Source of the DNA: Larix sibirica
Lineage: Eukaryota; Streptophyta; Pinopsida; Pinales; Pinaceae
Direction: 5' to 3'
Length of the DNA stretch: 15,601 bases
NCBI GenBank assembly: GCA_004151065.3
Contig: NWUY0300081191.1
Span: 1-15,601, forward strand
Shown here: positions 9,400-15,601 of the stretch, in pieces
Numbering within the stretch: position 1 is the stretch's first letter
Layout: each line of letters starts with the position of its first letter
Notes under the pieces: model-generated
What the model was told of the DNA's origin: nothing
What the model saw: only the letters and a program-made list of their open reading frames with translations
Database searches by the model: none
Translations under genes and position numbers: made by a program

Positions 9400-12248
9400 A
9401 TGCCACTCAAAATGGATTTTGATCAAAAGTTTTTAAACAATGTTATACAACTCCCTCATTTCCAACACATTTTCTGCGACAATTCTGAGCCATCATCAAA
9501 ATGTTATGGTTCAAACAAATTTAGAGATCACATCCACCTCACGGATCAGTGTGCACCCATATCAACAACTGACGCACATCAATCTTAGTGAGAATACCAC
9601 GATGCCAATTAATACGGTGGAGCAATTGAGGTAGGTTAGGACATGAACAGTGTAAGCTGCATGACTAAATAAAACAAATTAAGCTATTTTTTAAATATAT
9701 AATCAATTAGAAAAAGAGAAAGAAAATATAAACATTGTGTAAGGTTTTTTCTCTCTAAAAACTTAATATCAGTTTGTCATAAAATTAAGTTCAACGCTAT
9801 TTTGATAATAAAATAAACACACATTGTATAAGCAACTTTCTTGATTTCATAAATAGAGTTTAATTCTTAATTTAACAAATACAATAATTTTATAAGTAGA
9901 GTTCAATTCTTAATTTAACAACTATAGTAATGTACATTTACATAAAACACTATACTCTTACTTACAACAATTTATATTCCCATATAAACTATTTATACAT
10001 TTTATCACTAGCAATAGAAACATCAATATGCAGATTGTATTTTGTAATTTAAATAAAAAGAATTCAAAATTTTGCCACATATATTTAGAATAAAATTATC
10101 AAATTATAAAGTATATTTAGAAAAAAAAATATCCAATTTAAAAATTCTTAAATGTTGATTTTGTCTACTCCCTAAATAATCTGTTTTTCATTCTTAATTC
10201 TTCCATATAATAAGGTATAAGTACTACTTATTCTTCTTGAAACACTAGTTCCATTCCATCCATTCCTTGTAACAAAGTTCACCACCTACCATATAAGAGA
10301 TGTCATCAACCTCTTGTCCTCATTACAAGGTATGATGGATATTTTAGGCTAACCAACCTAAAACTTGGTAACTCAAAATCCATTCATTTATTTAAAATGT
10401 ATAAGTATGCATTAATTACTTCAAAACTCACAGGTCCTTTTGCATTTATTAGAAACACATACAAGTTTTTATTTAAAAACATGATTTCAATTTTCAACCT
10501 ATTTATTGTTTTTTTTAATGAATTTTTTTTGCCATATAAATAGAGGTATCTATTTAGGAGGATTTTGGATATAAAATGGAATTAGGATCATGCTTTTCTC
10601 TTTGGTATAATTAAGGTTCTTTTATTAAAATAATATTTTTTATCACAATTTAAAATTATGCTCATACTTAATCTTAATTGTTTTACTCAACTCAAATCAG
10701 TGCACATAGTCTTCTACTTGATGGAATATACATGTGGTTGAAGACCATTATCATGGACCTAGAATTCTTGCCCACAAAATTTATTTTCATCATCTTCAAT
10801 CATGTAGCACTTCATTGCCTTGACTATAGGGGTGTGTCTACTGCAACCAAACCAACATGTGTCTATTGCAACCAGACTATGCATCTTCGCCTAAGGTATG
10901 CCCATAACTTCACCTAAGACTACAATATGTTAGACGTGCAACTTTGGTTCTACTTAACCAAGTTATCCAAAAAAAGACACACATCTAACCATGACCTTTA
11001 AAACATCCTAGCAATACTTATACTTAGCCAATATTACAATAGATAGTCATTACAATGCATTGCATGAAACATAACAACATTCATCCAACCAAAGAGAACA
11101 AGGCACATGTGCAACTCGCACCCAAGGGAAATGCCTTAAACTTTATTAGATAAAGTATGTTATGATGTACAATAGAGGGGCTAAGCCAACTACTTGTAGT
11201 ACTTTTTACAGACTACAATTGCAAAAGGAACCTCTTTCCCATAACTATCCATCCAACCCTTGAAGCTATCGCAAATGTATGTACCCATACATTTAATTAT
11301 TACTTTTTTGCAATTAAATATATATCGAAATTCATGTCGATAGTTATCTGGTCAAGCACTTACCTTCGCCCAACATAGGACTTAAACTATTTCAAGTAAG
11401 CAAATTGATAATTCAAATTCGATACCTACCTGAATAACTATATACACACATATAATTACATCCTTGGTTTTATGCATATATTATTCCTTACCTTGATGGG
11501 CTATTACATTATCCATCCCATATTCCAAGTTCATTATAAACTTTACCGCAACTTAGGTGCATCATTCACATATCGAGGTAAAAGAGTAAATTAAACATAT
11601 AGACAAGGAATAGAAATCCTAGCCCATCCGGGCCCATATGTTAAAAAGAAAGTACCACGATCCTTGTTGTGTTCTCCTCCCTTCCCTAAAGTCATGGCCT
11701 CCTTTCATGAATGTGCATTATGAACTAAGAAACTGCCATGAATACGAATTACTCCCGCAAGGAAACTACCCTGAAGGGAAGGCATGCTCCCACAAATCAT
11801 GGGCCATCAGGCCACCAAAAGTAGAAGGTTACTGATTTTTTTATTTTTTCTAAATTAATGAGGGTGAGTGCCAACGGGGCATGCATAACCTTGAAGTCCA
11901 TCCTTGCTCTTCTTAACTAGAGACTCAGTGAGTTGCAATAGGTATGGGGCCTCCTTTTTCCATTTCAACTCTCTCTTATTAATACAGTTAGTTGTTGATG
12001 TAGAGGATTATCATTAGTATAGTTTAAAATTCCGCTAGTAGAGTTCTCTCCTGCCTCAGAAACATTCTGTGCATACTTCTCTTCGTAGCGTTTGTCTAAC
12101 TTCTAGGCCATTGCATTTACTCCCTTGGTAATACGTTTGATTCTACATTAATGTGAATATATATATATACTTTTTTATGCAAGCATTAGACTAACTCGTC
12201 TTATTGAGCTACATGCATGTTGCATGGAGTCCCTTCTGCACGTCCGCT
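9400..12248. other. AT-rich intergenic region without a recognisable gene
   Basis: No frame encodes a protein I recognise. The short frames at 9400-9634, 10678-10917 and 11638-11835 lack domains. Small local duplications are present: a 43-bp period near 9846-9931 (AATTCTTAATTTAACAA at 9862 and 9905), and a ~26-bp repeat of GTGTCTA.TGCAACCA near 10832-10876. The section 11590-11880 is noticeably richer in G+C than its neighbours, but nothing identifies it. Confidence 0.45.
9846..9931. repeat. 43-bp tandem duplication in AT-rich DNA
   Basis: Two adjacent copies share AATTCTTAATTTAACAA (9862 and 9905) and the preceding TA.ATAGAGTT-like stretch. They lie in very AT-rich, non-coding sequence; replication slippage is the likely origin. 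Confidence 0.7.
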
Positions 12249-12263
12249 TCTCTCTCTCTCTCT
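12249..12263. repeat. Short TC microsatellite
   Basis: An uninterrupted (TC)7 run. It lies about 190 bp before a longer TC tract on the same strand. Confidence 0.9.
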
Positions 12264-12450
12264 GTAGAGATTGCAACTGGACTTAGATGGTTAGTTAATT
12301 AGAAAAATATATGGGTCTTGGCTCCATGAGCAAGTTTGTTTTTTTGTTCGAGCCTACTCCTCCATTTCAACAGTCCAATGCATGCACTGCTGGACAAATA
12401 TCATTCCACTCCCATGCCTAGGGTGGTCTGTTTTGTGCAGCTTGGAAATG

Positions 12451-12452
<2 letters not shown>

Positions 12453-12486
<34 letters not shown>

Positions 12487-12510
12487 TATTGATATATATA
12501 TATATATATA
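12453..12510. repeat. Compound (TC)15 - (AT)n microsatellite
   Basis: A perfect (TC)15 tract at 12453-12482 is followed, after a nine-base ATATTATTG spacer, by about 9.5 AT units at 12492-12510. Both tracts are pure, so length variation between individuals is likely. Confidence 0.95.
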
Positions 12511-12978
12511 AAAGAAAGGAATCATCCCTTTCTCTTCGGTAAGGAGAAGACCAATATAGTCGAAATATAACAAATAGGTATATAGCATGACTAAGGAAAT
12601 CACCCCTTTCTCAAAGGTGAACAATATGCAGCGAGAACGATTCTTAAATATTTATAAGATATGAAGGGTCGATACTATTACAATATCGCCCTCATCTCTG
12701 ACAATGAATACCATATGAATATCAAAAGGGAGGAGCATCAGTTCCATTACTAGATCACCTCATAAACAATAGTATAGCAATAAGAAGGAAGGTCGGAACC
12801 ATTTCATAGTAGCTCAGATCTCTTTTGAGCAACATAATTACCTCTCTTTAGAGAACATCTTTCAAACTCGTCAATTCACTTCTTTAATATGTTTGTTAAA
12901 CTTCTGATGTAGTATCCTATAGGTTACTGGTTTTCCAAGAAAAAAATACATTAATAAAATATAAGTATGAAAGGTCTA
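12511..12978. other. Intergenic sequence with a weak ~78-bp direct repeat
   Basis: No gene is visible. An imperfect repeat of 'AAGGAA.TCA.CCCTTTCTC' occurs at about 12516-12540 and 12594-12620. Nothing else stands out. Confidence 0.4.
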
Positions 12979-13106
12979 TCGGGATGTGGTCTAGCGATTG
13001 AGACGATTTCTTATCACCATAATAATCTAAGTTCACACCCTAGATGGTGTGGAGGCATGGATTATAAGTTTGTCAAGTTTGACAGAAGGTGACATTCTTT
13101 TTTTTT
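12979..13106 (+). mobile_element. Candidate tRNA-derived SINE
   Basis: TGGTCTAGCGA at 12987 matches an RNA polymerase III A box with one mismatch. GTTCACACCC at 13031 matches a B box with one mismatch. Their 44-bp separation equals that of boxes A and B in tRNA genes. The head begins about eight bases before the A box, and about 70 bp after the B box the sequence ends in a run of nine T (13098-13106), as in some plant SINEs. Short ATGAAA sequences on both sides could be remnants of a target duplication but are too short to rely on. It has no coding capacity, as expected. Confidence 0.45.
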
Positions 13107-13189
13107 CAATGAAAAAACAATATTTTGATTGAAAAGTATTTATAAATTTAAATAAAATTTCAATAGTGAAGACCACAACCAGACACAAG

Positions 13190-13535
13190 TCTGGGATAGC
13201 CCACCGATTAGTATCAACAGAGCATGCAGAGATAACCATGTCCGCCATCCGTGGATCCAAATACAAAGAAACAATGCCCAACATGGCACAACCCACATAT
13301 TAGAAAACAACAGAGTACATAGATACCAAGTCCACCACCCATGGATCCAAATACAAACAAACAACACCCAACATGGGACAAGCCACAGATTAGAAAAGAA
13401 CATAGTATAGAGATATCAAGTTCGCCACCCATGCATCCAAATACAAGCAAACAATGCCCAACATGGGACAACCAACAAATAAGAAAACAACAGATTACAT
13501 AGATACCAAGTCTTCCACCCACGGATCCAAATACA
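13190..13535. repeat. 90-bp minisatellite, about four copies
   Basis: The GGATCCAAATACAA block recurs at 13253, 13343, 13433 (as GCATCC) and 13523, an exact 90-bp period three times over. Internal landmarks (CCCAACATGGGACAA, TTAGAAAACAACAGA, AGATACCAAGT) keep step. The first unit (before 13243) is more diverged and its edge is uncertain. Because 90 is a multiple of three, all three antisense frames stay open for long stretches (for example 13597-13214), giving a 30-residue cysteine- and aromatic-rich repeat. No ATG or codon signature supports real translation. Confidence 0.9.
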
Positions 13536-14112
13536 ATGGAGAACAAAACACCTACAAGAATGATGATAACTGAAGACAAAGAGAGACACAAATACAACTA
13601 GTAAAAAAATGTTTGGCAATAAAAAGATAGAAAAAGATATTGAGGCGCCAACTACACTAAGTGGTAGCTAGTCAACCGATGACGACCTAGATGTGATAAT
13701 AGGAGAGTCAAAATAAATATATTTTTAGGGCCTAGGATGAAAAAAATTATGCAGGTTGCAAGCAAGTTATCCTCCCTCGCCAAAGAAATATTGGAGAATT
13801 CCTGGTCTCATTTTGTAGACCAGTTGGGCCCTTGGATTATATCACATATACATAAAATAACTAAAATCTAATAAGATTTAAATTATATCACATATACATA
13901 AATTCATATATTATTTTAACATACATTGAATTTAGAACTTCAATCTTTCTGGTTCAAATCCTCAATGGAGAAAGGAAGACATTTGCTTACCCGGTAGTGA
14001 GAGAAGACCAAATATTCCTGTTTATTTTCCACTTCCACTCCCATTTCCAGTTGAGACGCGAAGATTGTAACCAGGAAATACCACATTCAAACAAGGCATA
14101 ACCCATTCAATG
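13536..14112. other. Spacer between minisatellite and LTR
   Basis: No gene is recognised. It contains a perfect 21-bp direct repeat (13836-13856 and 13882-13902) and an isolated pol III B-box-like GGTTCAAATCC at 13951 without a matching A box. Confidence 0.45.
13836..13902. repeat. Perfect 21-bp direct repeat, 46-bp period
   Basis: ATTATATCACATATACATAA plus one A occurs identically at 13836-13856 and 13882-13902, separated by 25 bp. Perfect identity in otherwise decayed DNA indicates a recent event. Confidence 0.9.
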
Positions 14113-14675
14113 TGTTGGGGAACCTCTTAACCTTGAACCATTGAACAGAAAAGATAAAACATAAGGAAAATTATTCCAAGAAGAGAGGTGGTGTCTAAAG
14201 ACACTGTTACAACACTTAAGAACATGGAATTATGATAAGAACATCACAATGCATGTTGAGCATGAAATACATCTCAAAATCACACACAACACTACCCATA
14301 GGGTTGTCCTTTTATAGCTCCCATATCTAACAAAATCCCTAGAAGTGAGGAATATTTGGTCCACAAAGAGGTGTCGTTGGTCCTAACTATTTCCAAAAAA
14401 TATGCAACATCTCATAGTTTAATTAGTTGTTGTAGTCACGTCGACCATGGTTGTTCCAACCATCTAGTCGTTGGTTTAACCGAATGTACGGTTGCTCTGT
14501 TGACTTGCCTAGTCAGGACTCCAGTCGACTGCTCCGCTAGTCTCCTGTCGTATAACAATTGATTGTCTTCAGAATATATAATGGTGTGATGAACCATCAA
14601 TATCGTAGGCTAAGACACCCCCCCATCAACACAACACTCTAGAGATTCGGGAGGTGAAATTACTTGTTCTGAACA
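14113..14675 (-). mobile_element. 3' LTR of the younger Ty1/copia element
   Basis: In element sense the repeat begins TGTTCAGAACAAG at 14675, immediately after a purine tract, and ends CCCCAACA at 14113. This gives a 563-bp LTR with TGTT/AACA inverted ends. An alternative end at 14111 (…AACACA) also finishes in CA. CTATAAAAGG at 14317-14308 is a good LTR TATA box, placing the U3/R border near 14285 and the promoter pointing left. The partner 5' LTR and the second target-site duplication lie beyond the right edge, so the ends cannot be confirmed by comparison. Confidence 0.75.
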
Positions 14676-14683
14676 CCCCTCCA
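14676..14683 (-). promoter_or_regulatory. Polypurine tract, plus-strand primer
   Basis: TGGAGGGG in element sense directly abuts the LTR start TGTTC. In copia-type elements this purine run survives RNase H digestion and primes second-strand DNA synthesis. It lies 13 bp after the pol stop codon, a typical tight arrangement. Confidence 0.75.
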
Positions 14684-14696
14684 TACTGGCAACTTC

Positions 14697-15601
14697 CTAA
14701 AACCCAATAATAGCCCGAAGTTTGACAAACTTAGCTTCTGGTAATGGATTCGTGAAGATATCAACAACACTATCATGTGTCCTGCAATAAAAAAGGGAGA
14801 CACCATTCGCTTGTACCAACTGTCTCAAATAATGAACATGAAGTTCAACATGCTTCATTTTGCTATGAGCAATAGGTTTTCAACAACTTGAATAGAACCT
14901 TGATTACCACAGTAAATGATAGTGGAGGAATGAACATGAAACCCAAGCTCATTGAGAAGTTGACGAATCCAAATTGCCTTTGTACCTGCATTGACAGCAC
15001 CATGATACTCAGATTCAGTAGTTGAAAGTGAGACTACCTTCTGTTTCTTACACGACCAAACCAAGGGCCCAGAACTAAGTCGAAACACATAGCCAGAAGT
15101 AGACTTGTGGTTTTCAATGTCACCGCCCCAATCGGAATCCATGTATCCAACTAGTGGATCAGTACTGCAACTATACTTAATACCATACTGATAAGTTCCC
15201 TTAATGTAGTGAACAATTCTCTTTGCATCCTTCTAGTGGCTTTCTCGCAGATTCTGCATGTACCGGGAAACAACACTAACAACAAAGGAAAGGTACGGTC
15301 GACTGTGCATTAAATATATTAGGCTATCGACCAATTGTCGATAAAGAGTGGCATCAACACGGGGAGAGTCACAGTGTTTTGACAACTTCACACCCAACTT
15401 ATAAGGTGTAGCACATGACTTACAATCGTCCATATTGAATCGTTTCAAAAGATCCAAGGCATATTTTGTTTGAGAAATAAAGATACCACCATCCATTTGA
15501 AGAACTTGAATGCCAATGAAGAAATGCAAAAGACCAATATCATTCATTTCAAAGGTATATGCAAGTCGTTTCTTCAAACCCAAAATGAGATTGACATTAT
15601 T
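14697..15601 (-). pseudogene. Ty1/copia pol 3' part: reverse transcriptase end and RNase H, 5' end off the window
   Basis: The frame enters at 15601 (NNVNLILGLKK...) and reads the C-terminal part of copia reverse transcriptase: LAYTFEMNDIG, the YALDLLKRFNM region, LYRQLVDSLIYL and VVSRYM. This is followed by RNase H with DSDWGGD, STSGYVF, SLSTTESEY and IYCGNQGSI. A single TAG at 15235-15233 sits where the family has Trp after RESH; the frame continues unchanged on both sides. A one-base deletion near 14874 then moves the frame, after which 57 further codons run from AHSKMKHVEL to a proper stop at 14699-14697, including the DIFTNPLP end motif (usually D.FTKPL). The third RNase H acidic residue (CDN in the family) is Gly at 14908-14906. 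The element can no longer make a full polymerase. Few lesions suggest it is much younger than the left-hand copia remnant. Confidence 0.92.

Noticed and set aside
9400-9634. Two overlapping frames of 62 and 64 codons
   Set aside because: No domain, no conserved motif, and located in AT-rich intergenic DNA.
11638-11835. 65-codon frame in a locally more GC-rich stretch
   Set aside because: The composition is suggestive, but the protein resembles nothing recognisable and no flanking gene structure supports it.
13033-13619. Antisense frames of up to 127 codons in the minisatellite
   Set aside because: They are open because the repeat period is a multiple of three; the longest lacks an ATG start, and no known protein is matched.
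13951-13962. GGTTCAAATCC, a perfect pol III B box
   Set aside because: No A box at the tRNA-like distance upstream and no cloverleaf, so neither a tRNA gene nor a SINE can be supported.
14356-14562. 68-codon plus-strand frame
   Set aside because: It lies wholly within the copia LTR on the opposite strand and is best explained as chance.

Overview
The window is AT-rich nuclear DNA from a seed plant. Two things support this: a single-exon AP2/ERF transcription factor gene of plant DREB type, and several Ty1/copia retrotransposons in different states of decay. Nothing identifies the species. The dense, old, internally rearranged retrotransposon remnants would fit a large plant genome, such as a conifer, but that is inference.

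Layout, left to right. 1-1776 is AT-rich sequence with no gene I can support. 1777-6980 is one badly decayed Ty1/copia element lying antisense. From right to left it reads gag zinc-knuckle region, protease/pre-integrase, integrase, reverse transcriptase. About 2.2 kb of it (pre-integrase to reverse transcriptase) has been duplicated head to tail with no spacer (1913-4120 and 4121-6316). Inside each copy, a ~225-228 bp segment carrying the reverse transcriptase YVDD active-site motif is itself repeated in tandem. Shorter tandem duplications (62 bp and 80 bp periods) lie in the protease/gag part.

7260-8564 is the one gene that looks functional. It has a TATA box, a long leader that may contain an intron, and an intact 256-codon CDS for a DREB A-4 (group III) AP2/ERF protein. 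Its AP2 domain has unusual residues at DNA-contact positions. 8565-12975 is AT-rich intergenic DNA with small local duplications and TC/AT microsatellites. 12979-13106 looks like a tRNA-derived SINE. 13190-13535 is a 90-bp-period minisatellite.

14113-15601 is the 3' part of a second, much younger Ty1/copia element, also antisense: 3' LTR, polypurine tract, RNase H and the end of the reverse transcriptase. Its 5' part runs off the right edge. It carries one premature TAG, one frameshift and a lost RNase H catalytic Asp, so it is not autonomous.

The genes do not form a pathway. The ERF gene is a single-copy-looking island between retrotransposon remnants, all of which are transcriptionally opposed to it. 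I found no clear new biological system. The most unusual structures are the nested tandem amplification inside the old copia element and the altered AP2 domain.
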